From: Clostridia bacterium
GTDB lineage: Bacteria > Bacillota > Clostridia > Oscillospirales > CAG-272
Length of the DNA stretch: 43,078 nt
Reading direction: 5' to 3'
Assembly (NCBI GenBank): GCA_017453255.1
Contig: JAFTKN010000015.1
Span: 1 to 43,078, forward strand
Each line of letters opens with the position of its first letter. Positions within the stretch are counted from its first letter, which is position 1. The notes below the pieces were generated by a model, which made no database searches, was not told the origin of the DNA, and was given only the letters and a program-made list of their open reading frames with translations. The position numbers and the translations under genes are program-made. Below, piece after piece: positions 1 to 9,031 of the stretch.

Positions 1-45
1 AATAGTTAGGTTTTAGGTGCAAGGCATTTTAGAACGAGCCAAAAA

Positions 46-276
46 GCTCGTATTTTAGGCAAAATTTTGCCGATATATAAAAATATTTCAAAAAATTTTA
101 ACGCCAAAGACGGGATTTTTGTCCGTTCCAAAACTGGTTCGTATCTCTCCCGTAAGGCATAGACTTCGCAATACTACGTTGCTCCTCACTGTCAACCTCA
201 ACAATCAAAGGATTGCTATCGTCTGCCAGTTGTGGTGCACCTTGTCTTGCTTGCTTTTTGTGCCTAAAATTCGTGC
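46..276 (-). repeat. Possible MITE-like or dispersed repeat carrying a startless open frame
   Basis: The arms at 46-61 and 261-276 are imperfect inverted copies with the core TTTTAGGCA. Between them the minus strand reads 60 codons without a stop and with a protein-like composition (for example PQLADDSNPLIVEVDSEEQ and SMPYGRDTNQFWNGQ), then TAA at 100-98. There is no standard initiation codon or ribosome site. No transposase is present. Copy number elsewhere in the genome cannot be seen from this window, so the repeat call is an inference. Confidence 0.35.
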
Positions 277-310
277 TTATTTATTTTAAGACTCAATAAA
301 CTTTATAAGC

Positions 311-360
311 ATAAATAAAAAATAAAGAGAGAACAGTGGAATACCATTTGTTCTCTCTTT
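311..360 (-). terminator. Terminator of recG
   Basis: A 12-bp stem (324-335 with 349-360, arms AAAGAGAGAACA/TGTTCTCTCTTT) lies just past the recG stop. On the minus strand it is followed by a T-rich run at 323-311. Confidence 0.8.
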
Positions 361-363
361 TTA

Positions 364-2499
364 TTAATTTATAGTATTTGCTCCGATTTTGCACATGCTT
401 TCAACCTGCGCAAGTAATGGTAGATGCTCTGGAGCAGAGAGGGAAAAGTCCTTTTCTAAAAGCTGTCTTGCACTTTCAAATGCAGAATGGAGAAGGGCAG
501 TGTCGGAACAGGACTTTGAAATGCCAAGCTCCATTTGACCTGATTGACGTACACTTCCATTTGGCGAGAAAAAGTCACCAGGACCACGCATTTGTAAGTC
601 CTTTTCTGCTATTGTATAGCCATCATAGATGGTTCTCATTATATTTAAGCGTTGAGTCGATTTTTCGCTCTTAGAATTGGATACTAAGATGCAATAGGAT
701 TTATCTCTTCCACGACCTACACGTCCTCGTAGCTGATGTAATTGAGAAAGACCAAAGCGCTCTGCATTTTCAACTATCATTAAGGTTGCATTTGGTACAT
801 TAACACCGACCTCAATGACGGTTGTGGAAACTAAAATATCGACACGTCGTTCGGCAAAATCCAACATTATAGCGTCTTTTTCTTTGCCCTTTAGCTTGCC
901 GTGAATAAAAGCAATATTAAGGTCAGGAAAGACATTTTTTGATAAATCCTCGGCATATTCAACGGCTGCCTTTAATGGAGGCTGTTCGTTTTCAAAATTA
1001 AATTCAAAGGGATTATAGTCACTAAAGTTATCTATATCGTCCTTCTTTTCTTCAACTGTTGGACAAACAATATAGACTTGATTTCCGTTATCAACCTGTT
1101 TTCTTATAAAACTGTTTAATCTTTCTCTGTAACCCTCATCGACAACAAAGGTATCGACTTTCTGCCTTCCTGGAGGCATTTCATCTATTAAAGAAATGTC
1201 TAAATCTCCGTACATCATAAAGGTTAAAGTTCTTGGGATAGGGGTTGCACTCATTACAAGAGTATGACTGCCCTCACTTTTGTCTGAAAGCGATGAGCGT
1301 TGCATAGCTCCAAAGCGATGCTGCTCGTCAGTAATAGTCAAGGCTAAATTTTTAAATTCGACACTACCTTGAATCAGTGCGTGAGTTCCTATGACTAATT
1401 TAATATCACCAGATTTTAGGCGACTACGTGTCTGATTTTTCTCTTTTGTTGGAGTAGAGCCAGTAAGCAGAGAGCACTCAATTCCTAACTTATCAAAGAG
1501 TGGCTTAATCTCCTCGAAATGTTGATTAGCAAGTATTTCTGTAGGAGCCATAAGGGCGCATTGAAATCCGTTTTTGCAAGCGATGTAAGCTGCGCAGATA
1601 GCAACAAGGGTTTTTCCACTTCCTACGTCGCCAACCACAATTCTATTCATTGGCTTGATTGAAAAAATATTGTTTTTTGTACACGTGTCAGCACAAATTT
1701 CTTTGATAGCTTTCTTTTGAGCGTTGGTTGGCTCATATGGTATAAGGCTAAGCAAATCATTTATGTCAGTATCAATAAATGACGGAGCTAACCTTGTTTC
1801 TTGAACTGTTTTTATTTTGGAAAGTGAAAGAGCAAATAAAAATAGCTCATCAAATGTTAATCTTTTTATTGATGCATCTAACGCCTGTTCACTAACAGGG
1901 AGGTGGATATTTTTAAGAGCGTAGCCTAAGGTACAAAGCTGATTGCTTTGTCTTATATCTTCTGGTAAAAAGTCGTTTACTAAAGCCGAAATATTATCTG
2001 TAATTTCCTTTTGAAGCTTTGCAATTGTTTTTTGGTTAACTCCTGAAAAAAGAGGGTAAACGGGCATCAATGGGGCGAGAATATTGGTAGGTAAAATAGG
2101 TTCGTATGACGGAGAAGTTAGATACAGGGTGCGTTTTTTTTGCTCAATTTTGCCCCAAAATCTAAATGTAGCTCCTGTGTGGAATACATCTTTTAGATAA
2201 TTTTGATTAAAGTAGGTAATATTAACCTTTCCTGTATCATCGAAGGCACGAAACTTAAGTAGATTCATACCACGCTTAATCATTGCCACAGTGGGCTCGT
2301 TTGCTACTGTTAAAATATACGAGTGATACTCACCATAGCTTGATTCGTTGGTTAAATCTCTGACGTCAGCTCTGTTTTGATAGGCTCTCGGAAAATAATA
2401 TAGCATATCCTTTACGCTATATAGTCCTGCTGAGTTTAAGCTTTTTTCTAACTTTTCACCTACGCCATATAACTGCCTAACAGAATCCTGTAGCTTCAT
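364..2499 (-). CDS. recG: ATP-dependent DNA helicase RecG
   Basis: RecG remodels stalled replication forks and branch-migrates Holliday junctions in the cytoplasm. The roughly 711-residue length is normal for the family. An N-terminal wedge/OB region (about 1-250) is followed by two RecA-like helicase domains: Walker A GDVGSGKT near residue 285, the RecG-type DEQHRFG box near 385, then TPIPRTLTFMMYGDLD, and the C-terminal QLRGRVGRG motif. I place the start at the ATG ending at 2499, because GGGAG then sits 9 nt upstream. The ATG at 2508 is directly abutted by that same GGGAG and so is poorly spaced. The gene is downstream of the ROK kinase on the same strand, but a hairpin terminator lies between them. 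Confidence 0.96.
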   Translation of the reverse strand: MKLQDSVRQLYGVGEKLEKSLNSAGLYSVKDMLYYFPRAYQNRADVRDLTNESSYGEYHSYILTVANEPTVAMIKRGMNLLKFRAFDDTGKVNITYFNQNYLKDVFHTGATFRFWGKIEQKKRTLYLTSPSYEPILPTNILAPLMPVYPLFSGVNQKTIAKLQKEITDNISALVNDFLPEDIRQSNQLCTLGYALKNIHLPVSEQALDASIKRLTFDELFLFALSLSKIKTVQETRLAPSFIDTDINDLLSLIPYEPTNAQKKAIKEICADTCTKNNIFSIKPMNRIVVGDVGSGKTLVAICAAYIACKNGFQCALMAPTEILANQHFEEIKPLFDKLGIECSLLTGSTPTKEKNQTRSRLKSGDIKLVIGTHALIQGSVEFKNLALTITDEQHRFGAMQRSSLSDKSEGSHTLVMSATPIPRTLTFMMYGDLDISLIDEMPPGRQKVDTFVVDEGYRERLNSFIRKQVDNGNQVYIVCPTVEEKKDDIDNFSDYNPFEFNFENEQPPLKAAVEYAEDLSKNVFPDLNIAFIHGKLKGKEKDAIMLDFAERRVDILVSTTVIEVGVNVPNATLMIVENAERFGLSQLHQLRGRVGRGRDKSYCILVSNSKSEKSTQRLNIMRTIYDGYTIAEKDLQMRGPGDFFSPNGSVRQSGQMELGISKSCSDTALLHSAFESARQLLEKDFSLSAPEHLPLLAQVESMCKIGANTIN

Positions 2500-2519
2500 A
2501 TCCTTCATCTCCCTTCTGT

Positions 2520-2555
2520 TTAAAATACCCGCAGATTTTGTCTGCGGGTGTTTTT
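2520..2555 (-). terminator. Terminator of the ROK kinase gene
   Basis: A 9-bp GC-rich stem (2527-2535 with 2541-2549, ACCCGCAGA/TCTGCGGGT) is followed on the minus strand by ATTTTA. It lies directly after the ROK stop codon and separates it from recG. Confidence 0.8.
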
Positions 2556-2560
2556 GACTA

Positions 2561-3523
2561 TTATAGACCTAAAACTGCTGCACCAACAATACCAGCATCG
2601 TTACCGAGCTCTGCAATTTTAATTTGAGTTTGCTTGTTTGGATCTCTTGTATAGGTTTCGGAAAATACCTTCTTTTTAAGTGGTATAAGTAGGTTATCCT
2701 TTTCGTTACATACGCCACCACCTATCGAAAGAATGTTTGGCTGGAATATATTGATAACATTTGCAATACCACATGCAAGGTAAGAGATGTATCTGTCAAC
2801 AATTTCTGCACCAAGCTTATCGCCCTGCTTCATAGCAGTAAATGCAACTCTTGCGTTACAGTTGTTAACATCCCCGTTTATTAAATCCTCAATAAGTGTC
2901 TTGCGACCCTGCTTGCGAGCTTCTAAAACAGCTTCCTTAGTCATATTTGTTAAGCCTGTTGCAGAGCTATATGTTTCCCAACAGCCCTTTCTTCCACATG
3001 TACATTGCTTGCCGTCCTTTTCAATTACGATATGGCCAAGCTCAGCACCTGCGAAATTAAATCCAGAATATACCTTGCCATCAAGAACAATTCCTCCACC
3101 AAGACCAGTGCCGAGAGTAATCATTACAGAGAATTTAGCGCCCTTTGCAACACCTGCAATAGCCTCAGCCTTAGCGGCAGCGTTAGCGTCATTTTCAATA
3201 TAAATCTTCTCGATGCCTGTAAATTCCTTTAACAAGTCAGCGATAGGGAAGTTTTCAAATGGAAGGTTGTTTGCGTATTCAACAACGCCTGTTTCAGAGT
3301 TTGCAGTGCCTGGAGTTGCAATGCCAGCATAAGCAATATCCTTAACAGTAAGACCTGCCTCGTTGAGTAAATCAAGACAAAGCTTGCCCATATCCTTCAT
3401 AATCTCTCTTCCATCTCTATGTGCAAGAGTTGGAACGCTCTTTTTCTTTATGATTTTGTAGCTTTCATCTACAATACCTGCAGCGATATTTGTGCCGCCT
3501 AAATCAATACCCAAATAGTACAT
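2561..3523 (-). CDS. ROK-family sugar kinase (probable glucokinase)
   Basis: This 320-residue protein phosphorylates a hexose with ATP in the cytoplasm; glucose is the likeliest substrate. It opens with the phosphate-1 loop LGIDLGGTNIAAGIVD, has a conserved ALGTGLGGG-like stretch (TLGTGLGGGIVLDGK) in the middle, and has the ROK zinc motif CTCGRKGCWETYSS around residues 175-190. The length is typical of Bacillota glucokinases. Other ROK members act on N-acetylmannosamine, fructose or allose, and motifs alone do not settle the substrate. It is monocistronic, with its own promoter and terminator, next to a large glycan-import operon that could feed it. Confidence 0.9.
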   Translation of the reverse strand: MYYLGIDLGGTNIAAGIVDESYKIIKKKSVPTLAHRDGREIMKDMGKLCLDLLNEAGLTVKDIAYAGIATPGTANSETGVVEYANNLPFENFPIADLLKEFTGIEKIYIENDANAAAKAEAIAGVAKGAKFSVMITLGTGLGGGIVLDGKVYSGFNFAGAELGHIVIEKDGKQCTCGRKGCWETYSSATGLTNMTKEAVLEARKQGRKTLIEDLINGDVNNCNARVAFTAMKQGDKLGAEIVDRYISYLACGIANVINIFQPNILSIGGGVCNEKDNLLIPLKKKVFSETYTRDPNKQTQIKIAELGNDAGIVGAAVLGL

Positions 3524-3560
3524 ATTCCTACCATCCTTTTACAAAATCCTAAGTAATTTT

Positions 3561-3589
3561 AATATACCATCTAAAAAGATTATTGTCAA
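3561..3589 (-). promoter_or_regulatory. Promoter of the ROK kinase gene
   Basis: Minus-strand TTGACA (3589-3584), a 17-nt spacer, then TATATT (3566-3561). This lies about 40 nt upstream of the start codon. Confidence 0.7.
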
Positions 3590-3861
3590 TACCCTCGCTT
3601 TACTTTGCTAAAATTTTTTATTTTTCAAAATTTTGTTGAAAAAGCGCAGATGTCAAAAAAAGCTATCAATTTTTGTGCAATGTGCACAAGGCGTAGAAAT
3701 TTTTATATTATACGGAAAAAAGCTGAAAACCCTTGATTTTACTTAGATTTCCGAATTTAAAATTTTTAAAAATTTACAATTTGTTTTTTTCGAAAAAAGT
3801 TTTTTGGTACGAAATTTATCGAATGTGAAGATTTTGTTAAAATGTTGTGAAAAATATCAAC

Positions 3862-3890
3862 TTGACATTATTTAACACCTGTGCTAAAAT
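3862..3890 (+). promoter_or_regulatory. Promoter of the glycan-transport operon
   Basis: TTGACA (3862-3867), a 17-nt spacer, then TAAAAT (3885-3890) preceded by TGC, which gives an extended -10. Transcription would start near 3897, inside the upstream open frame. That is strong evidence that translation of the first gene begins at 3973 rather than further upstream. Confidence 0.8.
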
Positions 3891-3972
3891 TTATATAACC
3901 ATATATATGCATACGTATATATATGTGTGCATATTTCCGAAAAATCGGTTAAATTCAAACGGAGGATTTCTT

Positions 3973-6900
3973 ATGAGAACGAGACGTAAAAGGCTACTTG
4001 CCTTCTTGCTTGCGTTTACAATGCTTGTTTCAGCCTTAATAATTCCAGTATCGGCTACAGGCTACATAGGCGGAGCAGAAGCGGGAGACACAGGTAGCTC
4101 AAGCGGCTCAGGCGGAACATCAATGTCGGATATCAGTCAAATTTTGAATACTGATTCCTATGTTACATACCGCGCTGAGCATTCAAGCAAGCCACTCGGT
4201 CAAGGACAGGTTGTCATTAATGGCATAGATTATGACAAGTATGTTGTTGACGGTGAGGAAAAGGAGCTTGTTAAAAATTTAGAAGAGGGCTATGTTTCTG
4301 TTCCTGAAAATGGAACAATTACATGGAGCTTCGATGTTGAACATGCTGGAAACTACATTATTGAAATTGAGTATCGTCAAGTGAAGGGTGGCGCAAGCTC
4401 AATTGAAAGAGTTTTCTATATAAATGGAGAAGTTCCATTTGCCGAAGCACGTTCAATTGTACTTTCTAAGGTTTGGCAGTACAAATATTACGATGATGCA
4501 GAAACTGAAGAAGTAGAAAACACCTTTGAGCTTGACAATAACGGCAATGACATTCGTCCTGACGTTAATGAAAAGCCAGAATGGGTTAAATTCGCTATAA
4601 GCGACTCAAATGGATATGAGGTTCATCCATTCCAATTCTATTTTGAAAGTGGCAAGAATGAAATTTCTTTAGAGAGCCAAAGAGAAAAGGTAGAGATAAA
4701 GAATATCACTCTTCGTCCTTATGAAGCTCTTTTAACATATGAAGAGTATTTAGCGCTTCATGGTGCTCCAAGCGAGGAAAATAGAGTTTCAGGCGATGCT
4801 ATTGTTGAAATGAACAAGGGAACAAAATTCGAGGGTAATAATTACATTTTGATTGAAGCAGAGGCACCAGATAAGGTTTCTGCATCTACAATGTATCCTG
4901 TATATGATAGAACATCATCACTTACAAGTGGCTTAACAGGTCCTCAATCTGCAGTTGTTACAAAGTATAACACAGCAGGTAAGGAGCAATGGCAAACTGT
5001 TGGTGAGTGGATGACTTACACAATCACAGTTCCGAAGGATGGCTACTATTCTATTGCTGTAAGATACAAGCAATCACTTCTTAGTGGTATGTTTGTAACA
5101 AGAAAGCTCTATATTGATGGTGAGGTTCCATTTGAAGAGGCTAATAACTGTCGTTTCCCATTTACTGGCTCATGGAGTAGTCTTTACCTCGGTGATGGTA
5201 CAAATGAATTTGAATTCTATTTGACAGCGGGCACACATGAGATTAAGCTCGAGGCGGCACTCGGCACAGATATGGGTGAGCTTATAGAAAAGGTAAGCAA
5301 TTCGCTTTCTGTAATCAATAGCTGTTATCTTGAAATTATCAAGCTTACAGGTAGCGACCCTGATACAAACGTTGACTACGAATTCCCAAGAGTAATGCCT
5401 GACGTTATGGAGGACATGTTTGACCAATTTGTAGTTCTTAAGGGCGTTTACAGAGACTTAGTTGAGGTTTCTGGTCCTGGTGAAAAGACAGCTACAATCG
5501 AACAGATTTATTTGTTGCTTGAAAAAATGGCAAAGGACCCTTCACAAATTGCTAAGAACCTTGCAACATTAAAGACACATATCGGTTCACTCGGTACATG
5601 GATTAATAGTGCAAAAACACAGCCATTACAGGTGGACTTCTATTGCGTACAACCAAAGGATAATGCACTTCCAAGAGGAGATGCAAACTTCTTTGAATCA
5701 CTTTGGTATGAAATCCAGCTTTTCTTCGCAAGCTTTGCTATCGACTATAATAATATCGGTGCAGGAAGCGATGAGGTTGCATACGGAAACAACGTTGAGG
5801 TTTGGGTTGCGACTGGACGTGACCAGGCTCAGATTATAAGAAATCTTATTAACGCAGAAATGAATGAGGGCATAAGCGTCAGCCTAAAGTTAATTGCTGG
5901 AGGAACGCTTTTACCGTCAGTTTTAGCAGGAGTCGGGCCAGATGTCTCGCTGATGGAGGCAAGCACGACGGCGATAGACTATGCCTTGCGTGATGCGGTT
6001 TTACCGCTGAATAAATTTATAGAGGCGGATTTGGCTAATGGTGAGGACGTTCTTGCGTCATTCCCAGAGGCTGCAATGATACCTCTAAGCCTATACGATT
6101 ACAATATGTACACAGATGAGACTACAGTTTCATATTATGGTTTACCTGATTCGCTAACATTCCCTATGATGTTCTATCGTAAGGACGTTCTTGCTTCAAT
6201 TGACAAGGATTATCCAAGAACATGGGATGATATGCTCGCTATTCTTCCTGTTCTCCAATATAATAACATGGAAATAGGTATTCAAAACGACATATACACC
6301 TTCGTATATCAGAGTGGAAACGAGGCATACTCAAATCATGGTATGACAATCAACTTTGATAATCAGGGCGTTTTAAATGCATTTACAAAGATGTGTGACA
6401 TGTACACACAATATTCTTTACCATATACCTTTGACTTTGCAAACCGTTTCAGAACAGGAGAAATGCCTATCGGTATTGCACCATATACAACCTGTAACCA
6501 GCTTGCAGTATTCGCATCTGAGCTTTCTGGCTTGTGGACATTCGTTGAGCTTCCTGGATATGAAATTTACGACGATTTAGGTAACCCTGTAATCGATGTA
6601 AATACAGGTAAAACAGAGATTAGAAACTCATCTATTGCATCTGTAACAGCTTGCATTATGTTAAGTGGCTGTGCAGAAGAAAATAGAGAAAATGCTTGGA
6701 AGTTTATGAAGTGGTACACAGGTGCAAGCATTCAGGAAAAATATGCTAATGCAGTAGTTTCTATTATGGGTATTGCTGCAAGACCTGCAACAGCAAACAA
6801 GCAGGCTCTCGAAAGCTTGCCATGGACAGCTGAGGAGCTTAAGAATATAAAGAAGCAATTTGAAAAGCTTGATGCGGTTGAAAACCATCCAGGTAGCTAC

Positions 6901-7746
6901 TACCTTGCTCGTTATGTATCATTCGCATTCTTAGCAGCATATAACGAGGGTAAGGACCCAGCTGACGCACTTTTAGGCTACACTAATGTAATTAATGCAG
7001 AGCTTGAAAGAAGACGTCAAGAGTTCCAAAATCGTGATACAGACAACGAAAACGAAAAGAAATACATGTACACAGTTGAGGAATTTAAGGAATATCTATT
7101 ATCTGAGGATTATCAGACCTTCCTTTCAAGCCTCAAAACCGAAAGCATAGACAAATACAATACTCATTTAGCTGATGAAACCTTCGCATATTATATTTCA
7201 CTTCTTGAAAAGGATGATGAAAAGCTAAAGGCATTTATGCTTTCAAGCCTTTACACGGATTATTTAACAGCGGTAAAGGCACAAATAGACAAGGCAACAA
7301 CAAGACTTGAATTACAGTTAGCACAAGCAAGATATTATGCTTATTTAATAGGTAAGCTTCATGCTAAGTTCTTTGAAGCAGTTAGCGAGGACGAGGCTAA
7401 GCTTGATGCTTACTTAGTATCAGAATTCTATACTGATTATGTTTACTCACTTAAGATTTCTGAAAACGAAGATTATGATGATTACCTAATTGGAGAAACA
7501 AATAGTAGATTCTTTACCTTGTTTGAAGGAAATGAAAGCAAGTTTAATGAATATCTATTGTGTGAGTGCTATGTAGATTATCTCTCTATGCTCAAGCGTA
7601 CAGATGTAGAAGGCTATAAGGCACATCTAACAGGTGATATTTATGCTCACTACCTAACAATCCTTGGAAACGAGGGCAATGAGGAGCTTAAGGCTGAGCA
7701 TGAGTCAAGTCAAACATACAAAGATTACCTTGGATATCAAGGGTAG
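3973..7746 (+). CDS. Giant exported ABC solute-binding protein with CBM-like domains and C-terminal helical repeats
   Basis: This 1257-residue protein is probably the extracellular glycan receptor of the downstream permeases. A Sec signal peptide (RTRRKRLLAFLLAFTMLVSA, cleaved near VSATG) has no lipobox cysteine. Two beta-rich modules (about 56-252 and 290-458), each with a 'YINGEVPF/YIDGEVPF' strand and a GTHEIKLE-type end, resemble CBM6/35-like galactose-binding folds. A helical linker follows to about 600, then a family-1 solute-binding domain (about 600-1010; for example AGVGPDVSLMEASTTAIDYA and YRKDVLASIDKDYPRTWDDM), then about nine 24-residue helical repeats. The start is the ATG at 3973 with GGAGG at 3961; the frame is open further upstream, but the promoter lies inside that part. 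Typical binding proteins are about 450 residues, so this one is exceptionally large. Membrane attachment is unexplained. Confidence 0.88.
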   Translation: MRTRRKRLLAFLLAFTMLVSALIIPVSATGYIGGAEAGDTGSSSGSGGTSMSDISQILNTDSYVTYRAEHSSKPLGQGQVVINGIDYDKYVVDGEEKELVKNLEEGYVSVPENGTITWSFDVEHAGNYIIEIEYRQVKGGASSIERVFYINGEVPFAEARSIVLSKVWQYKYYDDAETEEVENTFELDNNGNDIRPDVNEKPEWVKFAISDSNGYEVHPFQFYFESGKNEISLESQREKVEIKNITLRPYEALLTYEEYLALHGAPSEENRVSGDAIVEMNKGTKFEGNNYILIEAEAPDKVSASTMYPVYDRTSSLTSGLTGPQSAVVTKYNTAGKEQWQTVGEWMTYTITVPKDGYYSIAVRYKQSLLSGMFVTRKLYIDGEVPFEEANNCRFPFTGSWSSLYLGDGTNEFEFYLTAGTHEIKLEAALGTDMGELIEKVSNSLSVINSCYLEIIKLTGSDPDTNVDYEFPRVMPDVMEDMFDQFVVLKGVYRDLVEVSGPGEKTATIEQIYLLLEKMAKDPSQIAKNLATLKTHIGSLGTWINSAKTQPLQVDFYCVQPKDNALPRGDANFFESLWYEIQLFFASFAIDYNNIGAGSDEVAYGNNVEVWVATGRDQAQIIRNLINAEMNEGISVSLKLIAGGTLLPSVLAGVGPDVSLMEASTTAIDYALRDAVLPLNKFIEADLANGEDVLASFPEAAMIPLSLYDYNMYTDETTVSYYGLPDSLTFPMMFYRKDVLASIDKDYPRTWDDMLAILPVLQYNNMEIGIQNDIYTFVYQSGNEAYSNHGMTINFDNQGVLNAFTKMCDMYTQYSLPYTFDFANRFRTGEMPIGIAPYTTCNQLAVFASELSGLWTFVELPGYEIYDDLGNPVIDVNTGKTEIRNSSIASVTACIMLSGCAEENRENAWKFMKWYTGASIQEKYANAVVSIMGIAARPATANKQALESLPWTAEELKNIKKQFEKLDAVENHPGSYYLARYVSFAFLAAYNEGKDPADALLGYTNVINAELERRRQEFQNRDTDNENEKKYMYTVEEFKEYLLSEDYQTFLSSLKTESIDKYNTHLADETFAYYISLLEKDDEKLKAFMLSSLYTDYLTAVKAQIDKATTRLELQLAQARYYAYLIGKLHAKFFEAVSEDEAKLDAYLVSEFYTDYVYSLKISENEDYDDYLIGETNSRFFTLFEGNESKFNEYLLCECYVDYLSMLKRTDVEGYKAHLTGDIYAHYLTILGNEGNEELKAEHESSQTYKDYLGYQG
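7078..7743 (+). repeat. Tandem 24-residue helical repeats at the binding protein C-terminus
   Basis: About nine degenerate units of 20-34 residues, mostly 23-25, cover residues about 1036-1257. Examples of the recurring core are FKEYLLSEDYQTFLSSLK, KLDAYLVSEFYTDYVYSLK and KFNEYLLCECYVDYLSMLK. Odd and even units differ slightly: YLxSExYxDYLxxLK alternates with HLxxETxAxYxxLL. The repeat is seen at protein level; the DNA has diverged. Confidence 0.75.
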
Positions 7747-7773
7747 TAAAATACTAAGGAAGGAGATATGTAA

Positions 7774-9030
7774 ATGGAAGAACGTAATGATGAATTACAG
7801 GAAGTAGAAAATTCCACTCAAGAAATTGAGAATGATACACAGCCTGTAAGCGAAGCTTTAGAAGCTGTTGAAGAAGCAATAGAAGTAGCTTGTGAAGATA
7901 CAGAAATTGTTGAAGAAGCAGTAGTAGAAGCAGAAGCTTGCGAGCCTGTAGAGGAAGCTACATCCAAAGAAGCTTTTGATGAAGATTTACATAATGATAG
8001 TATGGAAGCTACTCAAGATACAGACGAAGTAGAAAATGCACAAGAAAACGAGGAGTTAGCTGATGAAGAGCCATCAGCTAAGGCTCCTGTGAAAAAGAAA
8101 AGAGCAGTAGCGAGAAAGGATATGACCGCTGCACAATGGACATGGCACGAAATCAAGCGTAACAAGATAGCTTACCTTATGATTTTACCATTTATGTTCG
8201 TATTTATTCTATTCACAGTTTTCCCAGTTGTTCTATCACTCATTTTAAGCTTTACAAACTTTAACATGCTTTCAATGGACTGGGATATGTTCATAGGTAT
8301 TTCAAACTATACAAGACTATTCTTTGAAGATGACATATTCCTACTTGCATGTAAGAATACATTGGTATTCGCAATGATCACAGGCCCTGTATCCTATGCA
8401 CTTTCATTCTTGGTTGCTTGGTTTATCAATGAGCTACCACCAAGAGTAAGAGCTATTGTAACACTTATTTTCTATGCACCATCAATTTCTGGTGCCGTAT
8501 ATACAATTTGGGGTGTACTTTTCTCAAACGACTCATATGGATGGGTAAATGGTACATTACAGGATTTAGGACTTATAGACGGACCAATACTTTGGTTCTA
8601 TGATGAAAAATACGCAATGACGCTTTGTATTGTAGTTGCCCTGTGGATGTCACTGGGTACTGCCTTCCTATCGTTTATCGCTGGCTTGCAGACAATCGAT
8701 AAGAGCTTGTTTGAGGCAGCCGCTGTTGACGGTATTAAAAACAGGTGGCAGGAGCTATGGTACATAACGCTTCCAATGATGCGACCTCAGCTGATGTTCG
8801 GTGCCGTAATGTCAATTACAGGCTCATTCGGCTTTGGTGGTGTAGTAACAGCCCTTTGTGGATTCCCGTCGGTTAACTATTCGTGTCATACGATTATGCA
8901 CTGCTTGGAGGACTACGGAAATCAGAGGTGGGAGGTAGGCTATGCCTCGGCAATAGCCTTTGTGCTGTTCTTAATTATGATAGGCGCTAATACGCTGGTT
9001 AACAAAATGCTTTCGAAGGTAGGACAATGA
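7774..9030 (+). CDS. Sugar ABC transporter permease, MalF type, with acidic cytoplasmic tail (pair 1)
   Basis: A 418-residue inner-membrane subunit of a carbohydrate importer. Residues 1 to about 110 are a Glu-rich, presumably disordered, tail that ends in a basic stretch (VKKKRAVARKD). After that come the usual first membrane helix (KIAYLMILPFMFVFILFTVFPVVL) and five further helices of a MalF-type permease. The EAA loop that contacts the ATPase reads EAAAVDGIKNRWQELWYITLP. AGGAG lies 8 nt before the ATG. The gene starts 27 bp after the binding protein stop and is followed after one base by its MalG partner. The tail is absent from standard MalF proteins (about 300 residues). Codon choice changes near 8630 (see findings). 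Confidence 0.93.
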   Translation: MEERNDELQEVENSTQEIENDTQPVSEALEAVEEAIEVACEDTEIVEEAVVEAEACEPVEEATSKEAFDEDLHNDSMEATQDTDEVENAQENEELADEEPSAKAPVKKKRAVARKDMTAAQWTWHEIKRNKIAYLMILPFMFVFILFTVFPVVLSLILSFTNFNMLSMDWDMFIGISNYTRLFFEDDIFLLACKNTLVFAMITGPVSYALSFLVAWFINELPPRVRAIVTLIFYAPSISGAVYTIWGVLFSNDSYGWVNGTLQDLGLIDGPILWFYDEKYAMTLCIVVALWMSLGTAFLSFIAGLQTIDKSLFEAAAVDGIKNRWQELWYITLPMMRPQLMFGAVMSITGSFGFGGVVTALCGFPSVNYSCHTIMHCLEDYGNQRWEVGYASAIAFVLFLIMIGANTLVNKMLSKVGQ

Positions 9031-9031
9031 T

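Larger units (their letters stand above)
1..363. other. Non-coding left edge with inverted-repeat-bounded element
   Basis: No convincing gene with a start codon is present. Positions 46-61 and 261-276 form an imperfect inverted repeat (14 of 16 matching when one arm is inverted), enclosing about 230 bp. Inside it the minus strand is open for 60 codons (280 down to the TAA at 98-100) without an ATG, GTG or TTG at its upstream end, and about 100-260 looks less AT-rich than the flanks. A perfect 14-bp palindrome GGCAAAATTTTGCC lies at 58-71, and a small hairpin with CGAGC/GCTCG arms at about 35-50. This could be a MITE-like or dispersed repeat, or a gene remnant. The recG terminator occupies the right end. 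Confidence 0.5.
3524..3972. other. Divergent AT-rich intergenic region
   Basis: The 449 bases between the ROK kinase and the transport operon hold two outward-facing promoters, one for each unit, separated by about 270 bp of very AT-rich sequence. No small gene with a ribosome site was seen. An operator for a sugar-responsive repressor could lie here, but I found no clear palindrome. Confidence 0.6.

Noticed and set aside
1..363. tRNA or small structured RNA at the left edge
   Set aside because: No cloverleaf or known RNA-family core was recognised; only small hairpins and the inverted repeat were seen.
2787..3203. 138-codon plus-strand frame opposite the ROK kinase
   Set aside because: It is antisense to a gene with clear family motifs; low-complexity Ser/Pro/Ala composition and no start context.
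3847..3972. In-frame upstream extension of the solute-binding protein
   Set aside because: The operon promoter lies inside it, the codons are AT-rich junk-like, and a proper ribosome site plus signal peptide begin at 3973.
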